NCBI GenBank assembly: GCA_018266075.1
Contig: JAFEBB010000002.1
Location: forward strand, 124,001-188,000
Reading direction: 5' to 3'
DNA from: Deltaproteobacteria bacterium
Lineage (GTDB): Bacteria; Myxococcota; Myxococcia; Myxococcales; SZAS-1
DNA length: 64,000 nt
Shown: positions 44,551-53,511 of the stretch, in pieces
Numbering within the stretch: the first letter of the stretch is position 1
Layout of the letters: each line of letters begins with the position of its first letter
Position numbers and translations under genes: made by a program
Notes under the pieces: model-generated
Seen by the model: only the letters and a program-made list of their open reading frames with translations
What the model was told of the DNA's origin: nothing
Databases searched by the model: none

Positions 44551-45168
44551 TCAAAAGATCCCCGAGATGCCGACCGAGTTGGGGCCGATGCTGGGCACCA
44601 CGCGAAGTGCAAGGCGATGGGGTTCGAGCTCGACGGCAGGCTTCAGCCGGGTATGCGAAGACATTTCATAGCCCGCCATGGCGCCGAAGATGGGAAGTGT
44701 TCCGGCGATCATCAGCGTGGCCTGCGTGCTCTTGATCCCGAGGAGGCCGGCCGCGGCGCCGGTTCCCGCCGCGCTGCCAATCAACGTCCAGCCGAAAGAT
44801 CCATCGCCGCCCATCGCCCGACCGCCGAGCCAGACGCCGGGCGCGGTGCCCAGCGCCCCGACGGCAGTGCCAATCCACAAGCCGGCTCCGGCCTCGTGGC
44901 CCGAGGCGACATCGACGCTCAATCCGGCGTACGCACCCACCACCTCGGAGGGCACGCCGATGCCGGCACCCAGCAGGAACTCGACGCCCATTCGCCCCGC
45001 GCGCAGCCCCAATGCGGCGCGGGTGCTGAGGTTGTCATCCCAGGGTTGGGGCAGGAGGGTTGGCTTCTCCGGAGCGCTCGGCGGATTGGCTTGCGCGCTG
45101 GGCACGTCCTCGGCCCAGGCGGCGGTTGAAAGGCACAAACTCAAAAGTATCCAACTCAGGAGTCTCAT
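44551..45168 (-). CDS. Secreted or outer-membrane-associated protein of unknown function
   Basis: The 205-residue protein has a signal peptide (MRLLSWILLSLCLSTAAWA). Gly/Ala-rich stretches (LLGAGIGVPSEVVGAYAGL, GAAAGLLGIKSTQATLMIAG) alternate with short polar turns. The protein is composed like small outer-membrane or glycine-zipper proteins. The ATG at 45168 has a gggggac SD. It is 16 bp upstream of the exported PLP enzyme gene, so they form an operon and may work together at the envelope. Confidence 0.74.
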   Translation of the reverse strand: MRLLSWILLSLCLSTAAWAEDVPSAQANPPSAPEKPTLLPQPWDDNLSTRAALGLRAGRMGVEFLLGAGIGVPSEVVGAYAGLSVDVASGHEAGAGLWIGTAVGALGTAPGVWLGGRAMGGDGSFGWTLIGSAAGTGAAAGLLGIKSTQATLMIAGTLPIFGAMAGYEMSSHTRLKPAVELEPHRLALRVVPSIGPNSVGISGIF

Positions 45169-45403
45169 GGGTCCCCCAATCACCGTACGCATGAACGTCG
45201 AGCCGGTTTCGCATGCGGTCGGGACCCTGATGCAATCGATGTGCGAGCCCGGTTTCACCAGGGGTGCGGGTCGGGGCCTCATCAGGCGAGGGCGCCAGCC
45301 GCACGATTCCGCGTTTCTGACTCGATGAGCTCGCTGACGCAGCGCGTTCGGATTGCGGAGGCTGTCAGAAATTGGTCGCGACCACGGTTGAGATCGGGCG
45401 CCG

Positions 45404-47704
45404 TCAGTTCGCCGCGCGCTTGTGCAACAGGCTCTCCACCATCTCCAGGAGCGAGTTGAGGTCGATCGGCTTGGGCAAGAACGCATCGAACCCGGCGCTC
45501 AGCGCGCGCTGGTGATCGTCGTTGTGCGCAAACGCCGTGAGCGCGAGCGCAGGAATGCTTCCCGATACTCCCGCAGCCTTCCGGAGGCTGCGCACCAGCT
45601 CGTAGCCGTCGCGGCCGGGCAGGGCGATGTCGGAGATGAGCAGGTCGAAGCGGTCCTTCTGGAGCTGCGCCTCCGCCTGCTCCGCGCTCTCCGCCACCGC
45701 CACCTGCGCGTTGAAGGCCTCGAGCAGCTCCGCCACCATCGCCCGCGAGTCGGCGTGATCCTCCACCAGCAGGATGCGCGAGCCGCGCAGGTCGGGTGTG
45801 TCGTTGGCCGCGTCGGCTGCTGGCCGCTCCGGCGGCTCCGCGCTGGCGCCGAGGCGTGGCAGGCTCACCGTGAACGTGGCGCCCCGACCCTCGCCCTCGC
45901 TCGACGCGGCGATGGTCCCGCCGTGCAACGCCACCAGGTGCTTGGCGATGGCCAGGCCCAACCCGAGGCCGTCGCGCCCGCGCTCGGTGCCCGTCTCCGC
46001 TTGGCGGAAGCGCTCGAACACGTGCGGCAGGAACTCGGGCGAGATGCCCTGCCCGTTGTCGGCGACGGTGAGCTCCAGGTTCGGGCCGGAGTTGGAGAGC
46101 GTCACCGTGACCTTGCCCTGCTCCGGCGTGAACTTGAGCGCGTTGGTGAGGAGGTTCCAGACCACCTGCTGGATGCGCTCGGCGTCGGCCTTCGCCCGGT
46201 GCGCGCCCGGGGCGATGACCTTCTCGATCGTCACCTCGCGCTTGGACGCCAGCGGCTGCACCGATTGGATCGCCGCGTCCACGATCTCGCTCACCTCGAG
46301 CGGCTCGAGCTGCACGCGGATCTTGCCCGCGAGGATGCGCGAGACATCGAGCAGGTCGTCGATGAGCTTCTTCTGCGCGGCCGCGTTGCGCTGAATGATC
46401 GCCGCGGCCTGCTGCTGGCGCGCGGGCGAGAGCGCCACCCGCCCGAGCATGTGCGCCCAGCCGAGGATGGCCGTGAGCGGGGTGCGCAGCTCGTGCGACA
46501 CCACGCTCAAGAAGTCGTCCTTCACCCGGTTGGCCTGGTGGGCCTCGGCGAGCAGCCGCGAGTTGTCGGCAGCGAGCGCGGCCAGGCCCGCCAGCTTCTG
46601 TGCTGTCACCAGATCGAAATCCGTATAGCGCCGCTGCGATTCCGCCATCACCAGCGTCAGCGCGCCGATCACCCGACCTCGCGCGATCAGCGGCACCACG
46701 ATGCTGGAGTGGGGATCCAGCGAGCGGAGCACGTCCTTGGTGGCGTCGTCGTAGGGCGCGTCGTCGATGAGCTTGCGCGGCACCTCGCGGCGGAACTCGG
46801 GCTTGCCCGTGGCCATCACCCGCGCGAACGCCGAGAGGGCCTTGCTGCCCTTGGCCATCTTCTCCTCGAGCTCGTGCAGGAGCAGCACCTTCGCCGGATC
46901 CGCGTGCTCCATCGCGATGCGCGTCGCGCGGCCGGTCTCGTCGAGCATGTCAATGGCGCACCAGTCGGCCATGGCCGGCACCGCGAGCCGCGCCAGCACC
47001 GAGAGGGTGACCTGGTGCTCGAGCGGCGAGGAGAGGAGCACCGCGGCGTCGCGCAGGAAGGTCTCGCGCTCGAGCAGGGCGTCGCGCAGCCCGAAGTCGC
47101 GGCGGCTCAGCACCAGGAGCCCGAGCACGAGCAGCGCCTGCAAGATCGACGCGCCCAGCGCCACCACCATGCTCCGGCGCGCCACCTGCGACGCTTGCTG
47201 CTCCTGGCTGGCAAAGGACGCGTCGGTCTCCTGCAACATCGCGTCCAGCAGCTCGCGGATCTGCCGCATGAGCCGCTCGCCCTGGCCAGAGCGCACCTGA
47301 AGCAGCGCGTCGTCCTTCTGGCCGTGCTCGGCGAGCGTCACCGTCTGGCGCAGCTCCGCCATCTTCTCGTGGGCGAGCCCGGCGAGCGCGAACGCCTGCG
47401 AGACCTGAGCGGGGCTGCCGCGGACCAGATCGCCCACGCGCGCGAGCTCGGGGTCGAGCCGCGCCTCCGCGTCTTGGTAGGGCTGGAGGTAGCTCGCATC
47501 GCCGCTGACCAGGTAGCCACGCTGGCCGGTCTCGGCGTCGGTGAGCGTGCCTTGCACGTCGGCGAGCGCCTGGTGCACGTGCATGCTCTGGCGGATGGCG
47601 AGGCCAACCTGGTCGCGCGCGCGAACGGCCTCCCACTCCGTGACCCCGAGCGCGAGGGCCACCGCGAGCGCGACGGCGAAGGACACCACGATTCGTGTGG
47701 GCAT
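45404..47704 (-). CDS. Hybrid sensor histidine kinase, CHASE3-GAF-HisKA-HATPase-REC
   Basis: The 766-residue kinase begins with a transmembrane helix (VVSFAVALAVALALGV) and a CHASE3 periplasmic sensor with LTDAETGQRGYLVSGDASYL. A second membrane helix lies at ~180-200. A GAF-like domain follows to ~385. HisKA carries FLSVVSHELRTPL with the phosphorylatable His404, and HATPase_c has NLLTNALKF and GLGLAIAKHLV. A C-terminal receiver (~655-766) has ILLVEDHAD and the phosphate acceptor Asp in LLISDIALPG. It perceives an external signal and phosphorylates its own receiver; the partner regulator is not adjacent. Confidence 0.95.
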   Translation of the reverse strand: MPTRIVVSFAVALAVALALGVTEWEAVRARDQVGLAIRQSMHVHQALADVQGTLTDAETGQRGYLVSGDASYLQPYQDAEARLDPELARVGDLVRGSPAQVSQAFALAGLAHEKMAELRQTVTLAEHGQKDDALLQVRSGQGERLMRQIRELLDAMLQETDASFASQEQQASQVARRSMVVALGASILQALLVLGLLVLSRRDFGLRDALLERETFLRDAAVLLSSPLEHQVTLSVLARLAVPAMADWCAIDMLDETGRATRIAMEHADPAKVLLLHELEEKMAKGSKALSAFARVMATGKPEFRREVPRKLIDDAPYDDATKDVLRSLDPHSSIVVPLIARGRVIGALTLVMAESQRRYTDFDLVTAQKLAGLAALAADNSRLLAEAHQANRVKDDFLSVVSHELRTPLTAILGWAHMLGRVALSPARQQQAAAIIQRNAAAQKKLIDDLLDVSRILAGKIRVQLEPLEVSEIVDAAIQSVQPLASKREVTIEKVIAPGAHRAKADAERIQQVVWNLLTNALKFTPEQGKVTVTLSNSGPNLELTVADNGQGISPEFLPHVFERFRQAETGTERGRDGLGLGLAIAKHLVALHGGTIAASSEGEGRGATFTVSLPRLGASAEPPERPAADAANDTPDLRGSRILLVEDHADSRAMVAELLEAFNAQVAVAESAEQAEAQLQKDRFDLLISDIALPGRDGYELVRSLRKAAGVSGSIPALALTAFAHNDDHQRALSAGFDAFLPKPIDLNSLLEMVESLLHKRAAN

Positions 47705-47848
47705 GCGGGGAACCCGACGGCTCGAGCTGACGCCGACTTCCCCCAGCGCGCAATCTAGCGATGCCGGAATTGGGTGCCAGTGCGTGCGGCGCGCGGCGTC
47801 GGGAGCCGCACAGTCGTGAAGCTTGCGGAGAAGCACCCCTTCGTGGCG

Positions 47849-48178
47849 TCAGCCCGCCCACGGCTCGCCGCAGTGGGGACACATTCGCGCGCGCTCGGCC
47901 TCGGCCTCATCCACGCGCTCGTAGCAGGTCGTGCAGGTCTTCAGGACGCGTGCGGGTGCGCCGCCTTCCACGCGCATCGGTGCCACCGCAGGCCGCGCCG
48001 CGGCGAGTGGCTCGGGCATGGGCATGCCTCGCGACCAGATGAGCTCGAGCTCGGGCTCGGAGCTCGACGGCGTCGCGCCCTCCACCACCGGCACATCCGC
48101 GAGCTTGGCGGCGTCGGGGACGGTGAGCGGCTCGACGGGCAGCGCGACGAGGATGAGCCCAAGGGTCACGTGGATCAC
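47849..48178 (-). CDS. Small zinc-ribbon protein with an N-terminal hydrophobic segment
   Basis: A 109-residue protein starts MIHVTLGLILVALPVE, a short hydrophobic leader, and ends with a zinc ribbon CTTC and CPHCGEPW, ~15 residues apart. Between them is an Ala/Pro-rich spacer. The FNR-type box at 48291-48304 lies ~113 bp upstream and could regulate it. The ligands are clear; the family is not recognised. Confidence 0.6.
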   Translation of the reverse strand: MIHVTLGLILVALPVEPLTVPDAAKLADVPVVEGATPSSSEPELELIWSRGMPMPEPLAAARPAVAPMRVEGGAPARVLKTCTTCYERVDEAEAERARMCPHCGEPWAG

Positions 48179-48290
48179 GCCGTCTCCTGGCGCTGGCCGC
48201 GCACGAGCCTACGGGATCGGGAACGCTCACGTTGGGTGAAAGAGGATCTCTCCCAAACCTGCGAACTCGATCCCTTCTTGAGGGCAGACC

Positions 48291-48304
48291 CTGATCATGA
48301 TCAA
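48291..48304. promoter_or_regulatory. FNR-type box, 13 of 14 to TTGAT-N4-ATCAA
   Basis: CTGATcatgATCAA matches the FNR/Dnr consensus except at the first base. It lies between the zinc-ribbon gene (minus) and the mannosyltransferase-like gene (plus), 35 bp before the latter's ATG. Placed as a class-II site (centre at -41.5), the transcript would start almost at that ATG, which would be leaderless; a class-I or repressor role is also possible. Confidence 0.6.
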
Positions 48305-48339
48305 GGCGCGCGAGGAAAGCTGGGCGCAAGCTGCCGTGC

Positions 48340-49617
48340 ATGGTTGCTCCCACCGTCACGCCGTCCGCTGAGCCGCTCGCCGCGTCCTCGGCGCACCCCG
48401 CGCTGCGCCCCGCGATCACGGCGGCGTGGGCCTGGCTGCGCGTGCACGGCCCCATCTCCGCGCTGCTGATCGTGGGCGCGGCGCTGCGCAGCTTCCGGCT
48501 CGGCGAGGTGAGCGGAATGCTCATCGGCGACGAGTGCTGGTACGTGCAGGACGCCCGGGTGATCCTCGGCTTGCCGGTGATGCTCAAGAACCTGCCCGCG
48601 GCGCCGCTGAGCGGGCTGGACCCGAACTCGGAGCACCCGCCGCTGGCCAAGCTGATCATGGCCGGCTCGATGCGGCTCTTCGGCAACACGGAGATCGCCT
48701 GGCGCATCCCCAGCGTGATCCTGGGGACGCTCTCGATCCTGCTGCTGTACGCGATCGTGCTGCGTCTCGGCGGCTCGCGGAAGCAAGCGTGGCTGGCGGC
48801 GTTCGTGCTGGCCTTCGAGAACCTCTCGTTCATCCACGGCCGCATCGCCATGCTCGACATCTACGTCGTCGCGTTCGTGCTGCTCGCGACGTGGCTCTAT
48901 CTCACGAGGCGCTTCGAGCTCGCGGGCGTGGTCTTCGGCGTGGCGGCACTTTGCAAAGTGAATGGTCTCTTTGGCCTGGGGGCGATGCTGCTCTACGACC
49001 TGGTGCGCGCGCGCAGGCACCTCTGGCCGATTCCCTGGCGCTGGCTCTGGCCGCGCGCGCGGGCGGTGATCTTCGCGCTCGGCTTCTTCCTGCTCGGGCT
49101 GGGCGCGCTCGATGCGTACTGGACCGAGTACCGCAGCCCATTCGCGCACCTCTCACACATGTTCAGCTACCACGCGAGCCTCAAGCACGTGGGCCGCCCC
49201 GAGGGGAACGAGAGCACGCCCGGCGACTGGTGGCTCAACGGCGGCGCGTTCAACTACATGACCTGGACGCAGACCGTGAACGGCGTAAGCAAGTACACCG
49301 TCTTCCGCGCGGCGATGAACGAGTACGTCATCTTCGCGGCGCCCATGGCGCTCTTCTATGCGGCCTGGCGCGCCTGGAATCGCTCGCGGCTGGGTGCTTT
49401 TGCGGTCGCCTCGCTCATCTGCATGTTTGGCCCGATGTTCGCAGCCTGGGTACTTGCAGATCGCAAGTCCTACATTTTCTACATGGTGCCTTCGGTGCCG
49501 GCGATCGCCTGTGCCATTGCGCTCATGGCGCCCAAGCTCCCTCGGCCGGCGCAGTGGGGCTTCGTGGTGGCGGTGCTCTACGCCTACGCCTTCAACTTCC
49601 CGTTCAAGTACCTCTGA
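48340..49617 (+). CDS. PMT-family (GT39-like) protein O-mannosyltransferase candidate
   Basis: The 425-residue polytopic membrane protein has about ten hydrophobic helices. The first loop carries the Asp-Glu pair of the PMT/GT-C family (MLIGDECWYVQDAR, followed by NSEHPPLAKL). GT-C enzymes use polyprenyl-phosphate sugars outside the inner membrane; PMT members transfer mannose to Ser/Thr of exported proteins. The conserved loop LSHMFSYHASLKHVG also fits. The TPM-domain gene follows at seven bases. An FNR-type box is located 35 bp upstream. The window's many Ser/Thr-rich tethers would be natural acceptors, but substrate and sugar are inferred. Confidence 0.9.
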   Translation: MVAPTVTPSAEPLAASSAHPALRPAITAAWAWLRVHGPISALLIVGAALRSFRLGEVSGMLIGDECWYVQDARVILGLPVMLKNLPAAPLSGLDPNSEHPPLAKLIMAGSMRLFGNTEIAWRIPSVILGTLSILLLYAIVLRLGGSRKQAWLAAFVLAFENLSFIHGRIAMLDIYVVAFVLLATWLYLTRRFELAGVVFGVAALCKVNGLFGLGAMLLYDLVRARRHLWPIPWRWLWPRARAVIFALGFFLLGLGALDAYWTEYRSPFAHLSHMFSYHASLKHVGRPEGNESTPGDWWLNGGAFNYMTWTQTVNGVSKYTVFRAAMNEYVIFAAPMALFYAAWRAWNRSRLGAFAVASLICMFGPMFAAWVLADRKSYIFYMVPSVPAIACAIALMAPKLPRPAQWGFVVAVLYAYAFNFPFKYL

Positions 49618-49624
49618 GTGTGAA

Positions 49625-50257
49625 ATGAACCTTCGACTATCGATGTACACATTCGTGATGTGCGCGTCGGGGATGGTCGTGGAGTGCCCTCCTGCGCTCG
49701 CCCAGGACATCCCCGGCATCAACGGGCACATGACCGATCCGGATCGCCGACTTAGCGACGCGGACAAGAAGGCCATCGAGGATCAGTTGAGCGGGCTCCA
49801 GGAGGAGACGCACGTCGACATCGCGGGATGGGTGACCCACGCGGCCGACAATCAAGTGGAGGAGCTCGGCGCCCGCGCCTACCGGCAGTGGAACATCGGC
49901 AAGGCCTGGGACAACGGCGTCTTCTTCGTGATCCCCGCGACGGGTCGCGCGCACCTCATCGTCGATCGTGCGCGGCCCGAGCTCACCGCGGCGGAGCAGG
50001 CGCGCGTGCTCGCGGCCGACCGACCGGAGGCGCCGCTGGCCACGCGGCTCAACGCGCTCGCAGACACCGCGGGCTCGCTGGTGAAGGCCAAGGTCTTTCA
50101 CGCGCGGCCGCCGGGGCCCAAGGACGGTCGGCGCGCGCTCGCCTACGGCGCGGGAGCGGTGGCGATGGCATTGGGATCTGGGCTGTTCGGGCGGAGGAAG
50201 CGCCGCCCCTCGGCCGGGAGCAGCCGGAGAGAGGAGGTGCACCGTCCCCTGGCATGA
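49625..50257 (+). CDS. TPM-domain membrane protein
   Basis: The 210-residue protein has a signal peptide and a TPM (TLP18.3/Psb32/MOLO-1) domain from ~35 to 160: GHMTDPDRRLSDADKKAIED, AYRQWNIGKAWDNGVFFVI and a C-terminal helix (AYGAGAVAMALGSGLF) followed by basic residues. TPM proteins occur at bacterial and thylakoid membranes, with uncertain and possibly phosphatase or assembly roles. It starts seven bases after the mannosyltransferase-like gene, so both belong to one transcript. Confidence 0.85.
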   Translation: MNLRLSMYTFVMCASGMVVECPPALAQDIPGINGHMTDPDRRLSDADKKAIEDQLSGLQEETHVDIAGWVTHAADNQVEELGARAYRQWNIGKAWDNGVFFVIPATGRAHLIVDRARPELTAAEQARVLAADRPEAPLATRLNALADTAGSLVKAKVFHARPPGPKDGRRALAYGAGAVAMALGSGLFGRRKRRPSAGSSRREEVHRPLA

Positions 50258-50266
50258 AGTTGAAGT

Positions 50267-50899
50267 TCAGCTCTCGGAGCCGCGCGCCAGCTGTTGGAGG
50301 GCGGGAATGTCGCGGGGCGCGTGCGGGGCTCGCGCATCCACGAGCCCGCGTTCCACCAGCCGGCGCAGGCTCCGGGAGTACGTTTCGGGCCGCATGTGCA
50401 GCATGCGCGCGATGGCCGTCTTGGTGAGCTTCACCGGTGGCGATGCGGCGCGCTCGAGCAGAAAGCGGCTCACGCGCGCCAGACACTTGCCGCTCTGGTC
50501 ATGTCGGTCGGATTGACTCGCGGCCTGCTCGTCGAGCGAGAGTTCCATCATCGCGCGCGCGGGGCTGAGCGCGTCGCCGACCCAGTGCTTCAGCGCGTCG
50601 ACGGAGAGCGTGCACAACTTCACGGGCGTGAGCGCGACAGCTCGCGCGCACGCCGTCCCGCCGCGGAGCGCCTCGGCGCCGAGCAGCGAGGTGGGGCCGC
50701 GCACGGACGCCGGGCCGCTGGACGGCTCCACCGACACCAGGCCTTCGCGAACGAAGAGCAGCCGGTCTGCGACCTCGCCCTCGTGAGTCAGCGTGGCGCC
50801 GGCGGCGCGGGAGATGGGCGACCACGGACAGCGATTCGGCGACGACGCTTGACCGAGGATGCACGCGGTGCACTGCGACACGGGGCGCTTGAAGCTCAT
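50267..50899 (-). CDS. Crp/Fnr-family regulator with FNR-like recognition helix
   Basis: The 210-residue protein has a cNMP-like beta barrel and a C-terminal HTH (KLTKTAIARMLHMRPETYSRSLRRL). The recognition helix contains Glu172-x2-Ser175-Arg176, the FNR signature that reads TTGAT half-sites. The N-terminus has cysteines at 10, 13 and 24, with Cys84 and Cys96 later, so it may carry an oxygen- or NO-labile Fe-S cluster like FNR, although Cys spacing differs. It is encoded directly after, and overlapping, the PLP decarboxylase gene. Three matching boxes lie in this neighbourhood. Ligand and cluster state are inferred. Confidence 0.93.
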   Translation of the reverse strand: MSFKRPVSQCTACILGQASSPNRCPWSPISRAAGATLTHEGEVADRLLFVREGLVSVEPSSGPASVRGPTSLLGAEALRGGTACARAVALTPVKLCTLSVDALKHWVGDALSPARAMMELSLDEQAASQSDRHDQSGKCLARVSRFLLERAASPPVKLTKTAIARMLHMRPETYSRSLRRLVERGLVDARAPHAPRDIPALQQLARGSES

Positions 50900-52662
50900 C
50901 GCGACACCGCCCGGCGCAACGGCGCGTCGCCCGCGAGGCCGCGCAGCGTGGAGAGCAGCTCGCGTTCGAAGTCCACGTTCATCTCCTTCGAGTCGAAGAA
51001 GGGGTTCATCATGCAGAGGCGCAGGAGCACCAACGCGTCGGTGTCGCGGACCATCCCCAGTTGGCCCAGCACGGCATCGAGGTACGCGCCGTAGCGCGTG
51101 GTCGAGAGCTCGGTGCGCGAGACGATGAACGGCCCGCCGGCGCCCGGCGCGAGCGCTTCGAATGCACGCTCGGTGGCCGCGTTCGCCTCCGACAGCCGCT
51201 GTCCGTCCCTCGCGATGAAGATGCCCAGGATGTTCGACTCCGCGTGCGGCACCACCCGCAGCGGGCCGCCGAGCGCCCGAAGTCGGTGTTCGAGTCGCTG
51301 CTTGATGCGCACGGTGCGCCCGAGGATTCGTCCGTAGCCGTCGGCGTTGAGCCCGATGGTGCGCGCGGTGAGCCAGGTCGCGACGGCGCCCGCTGCCGAG
51401 CGCGAGCCCTCGAGCGTGAACGGCCCCTTGTCGCGCGAAGGATCGAACTGGAGATACGGCCCGCCGAAGCTGCGCGTCTGGTCGTCAGCGCCGCGCCGCA
51501 CCAGCAACGCACCCGAGGCGAACGGCACGTAGCCGAGCTTGTGCGGATCGAGGGTGATCGAGTCGGCGCGGCGGAGCGCGCGCAGCGCCCGCGTGGTCTC
51601 GACGGAGAGCGGCGAGGTGCCCTGCTTGTCGAGCGTGCAGAGGAGCCCGCCGTAGGCGGCGTCGACGTGGTGCCAGAGGTGCAGCCCGCGCTTGGCGCGC
51701 CAGGTGTCGAGCAGCGCCTGCACCTCGTCGATGGGATCGACAGCGCCGAGCTCCGTGGTCCCCGCAACCGAGACCACCATCAGCACCGGCCGCGCTTCCC
51801 GCTGCGCGCGCTCGAGGAGCTGCGAGAGGTGCGCGACCGAGAGCTTCCCCGTTGCGTCGAGCTCGATGTGCCAGAGCGCTTCGTCGCCGAGCCCGAGCAG
51901 CGACGCGCCCTTCGTCCAGCTGTAGTGGTGATGCTGCGGCACGAGCAGCACCGGCCCGCGGAACGGCTCGTCGAACACCTGCGCCAGCGCGGCCGTCGCT
52001 TGCCACGGGCCCTGGTCCGCGAAGTTCCAGCGCCGCAGCGCCGCAGCCGGCGGCGCGCCGAACCGCCGCCAGCCCTGGTGCGCTGCTTCGAACAAGCCGA
52101 GCTGCGTCCCGTGCGCGAAGCGCCGCTGGGCGCCCGCCGCGAGCCACGACGCCAGCCGCGCGCGCGCCCGAATGAGCGCCTCCAGATTTGCGACGGTGCC
52201 GCCCGAGGTGAAGTGGCCGTGCCCCGTGCGCAAGCCGACCGCCGCGAGCAACGCGCGCACCGCTTCGTCCTCGAGCTGCGTGCCCACCCGCGACGACTCG
52301 CCGGAGATGTTGTTCGGGTTGTGCAGCAAGGCCACCAGGTGCCCGAAGAGTGCGGGCAGCGAGATCTCGCTGAACATGTGGCCCACGTAGCGCGGCGAGA
52401 ACTTGGGCAGCTCGTCCTCGAAGCGCGCCAGCAGCTCGCGCAGCGCGGCCTCGGCGCGCGCGCGGCGGGCCTGGAACTGCGGCGAGCCCACGTCGCGCAC
52501 GCTGATGGCGCGCCCGTCTTCGGGATGCAGGTGGCGGCGCCAGGCGAAGATGGACTGCAGCACTTCTGTCGCGAGCGCCTGCACCCACGGCCCGTTCTCG
52601 GCTTGGGGACCGAGGAAGAAGCTCTTGGTGGCCACGTCGGCCGGCTCGCAGCGTTGGCTCAT
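50896..52662 (-). CDS. Group II PLP-dependent amino-acid decarboxylase
   Basis: The 588-residue protein belongs to the pyridoxal-dependent group II decarboxylases (glutamate, aspartate, aromatic amino acids). PLP sits on Lys375 in SITLDPHKLGYVPF. Other signatures are PQHHHYSWTKGA with the cofactor-stacking His, HFTSGGTVANLEAL, VSVAGTTELGAVDP and HVDAAYGGL. The N-terminal ~85 residues are a longer extension than average. The start is the ATG at 52662; longer readings add only shadow sequence. The product amine cannot be told from sequence. It is coupled to the Crp/Fnr gene by ATGA. Confidence 0.93.
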   Translation of the reverse strand: MSQRCEPADVATKSFFLGPQAENGPWVQALATEVLQSIFAWRRHLHPEDGRAISVRDVGSPQFQARRARAEAALRELLARFEDELPKFSPRYVGHMFSEISLPALFGHLVALLHNPNNISGESSRVGTQLEDEAVRALLAAVGLRTGHGHFTSGGTVANLEALIRARARLASWLAAGAQRRFAHGTQLGLFEAAHQGWRRFGAPPAAALRRWNFADQGPWQATAALAQVFDEPFRGPVLLVPQHHHYSWTKGASLLGLGDEALWHIELDATGKLSVAHLSQLLERAQREARPVLMVVSVAGTTELGAVDPIDEVQALLDTWRAKRGLHLWHHVDAAYGGLLCTLDKQGTSPLSVETTRALRALRRADSITLDPHKLGYVPFASGALLVRRGADDQTRSFGGPYLQFDPSRDKGPFTLEGSRSAAGAVATWLTARTIGLNADGYGRILGRTVRIKQRLEHRLRALGGPLRVVPHAESNILGIFIARDGQRLSEANAATERAFEALAPGAGGPFIVSRTELSTTRYGAYLDAVLGQLGMVRDTDALVLLRLCMMNPFFDSKEMNVDFERELLSTLRGLAGDAPLRRAVSR

Positions 52663-52788
52663 GTCGCGCTCTCGATGGTGGCCCTCCGGCACGTGTTGCA
52701 TTCGCAGTGCCGACGTCGCCCGCCGGGAGGGCGGGCCAGGGCGCGCAAACGGTGCCCGTGAGCGTCGATCGAACGCAGGCCCTGCGCG

Positions 52789-52802
52789 CTGATCGGGATC
52801 AA
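52789..52802. promoter_or_regulatory. FNR-type box, 13 of 14 to TTGAT-N4-ATCAA
   Basis: CTGATcgggATCAA lies in the intergenic region between the decarboxylase-regulator operon and the hemolysin III gene. A class-II position would set the hemolysin III transcript start about 22 bp before its ATG. For the decarboxylase it lies 127 bp upstream, which would permit class-I action or autoregulation. Confidence 0.65.
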
Positions 52803-52858
52803 GATCTCGGCCTACACGCGTGACCCCGCGATGACGCGCGCAGCGCGACGCTTGGCGC

Positions 52859-53506
52859 ATGCACACCACCATCGCTTCGACCCCCCTCACCAAGCCGCTC
52901 ATGCGCGGCTGGTCGCACCTCGGCGCGTTCATGGCTGCGCTCGTGTACGGGACGCTCTTGCTGGAGCACGCGCGGGCCGGCGCGCGCGGCTTTGCCGCGA
53001 CCTACGTGGCCTCACTGCTCACGCTCTTCGGGACGAGCGCGCTCTACCACTGCGCCTTCTGGAGCGTGGCGGCGCGGCGCGTTCTGCGGCCGATCGATCA
53101 CTCGGCGATCTTCGTGCTCATCGCGGGGACGTTCACGGCGTTCGCGGCCGCGCTCGACACACCGCACGCGCGCGGCTTGCTGTGGGCCGGTTGGACCGCG
53201 GCGCTGCTCGGAGCGGCGCGCGCCATCTTCTGGCATTCGGCGCCGAAGAAGCTGGTCGCCGCACAGAGCGTGCTGACGGGCTGGCTGGCAGCGGCGTTCG
53301 TGCCTGCGCTCGCCCACGCGCTGCCTGCGAGCTCGCTCGTGCTGATTGGTCTGGGCGGCGCGCTCTACACCTTGGGCGCGATGATCTTCGCCTTCCGGCG
53401 CCCGAACCCGTGGCCGCGCGTGTTCGGGTTCCACGAGATCTTTCACTTGCTGGTGATTGCCGGCGCGGCGGCGCAGTTCGCGGCGGCGTGGCGGGTGCTG
53501 ACCTGA
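52859..53506 (+). CDS. Hemolysin III / PAQR family membrane protein
   Basis: The 215-residue protein has seven hydrophobic segments and the family's metal-ligand motifs: SALYHCAFW early, RPIDHSAIFVLIAGT in the middle and FGFHEIFHLLVIAGA near the end. The His residues coordinate zinc in the PAQR family. E. coli YqfA and Bacillus hemolysin III are relatives; lytic activity is doubtful, and roles in membrane fatty-acid fluidity are proposed. Possible FNR-type control from the box at 52789. Confidence 0.92.
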   Translation: MHTTIASTPLTKPLMRGWSHLGAFMAALVYGTLLLEHARAGARGFAATYVASLLTLFGTSALYHCAFWSVAARRVLRPIDHSAIFVLIAGTFTAFAAALDTPHARGLLWAGWTAALLGAARAIFWHSAPKKLVAAQSVLTGWLAAAFVPALAHALPASSLVLIGLGGALYTLGAMIFAFRRPNPWPRVFGFHEIFHLLVIAGAAAQFAAAWRVLT

Positions 53507-53511
53507 GCGGG

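Noticed and set aside
45314-45371. tttctgac and gtcagaaa inverted arms
   Set aside because: The 8-base arms are 42 bases apart and no function is implied.
45422-47758. Very long plus-strand frame opposite the CHASE3 kinase
   Set aside because: Arg/Val/His-rich composition without domains, fully antisense to a clear hybrid kinase; typical shadow of high-GC coding DNA.
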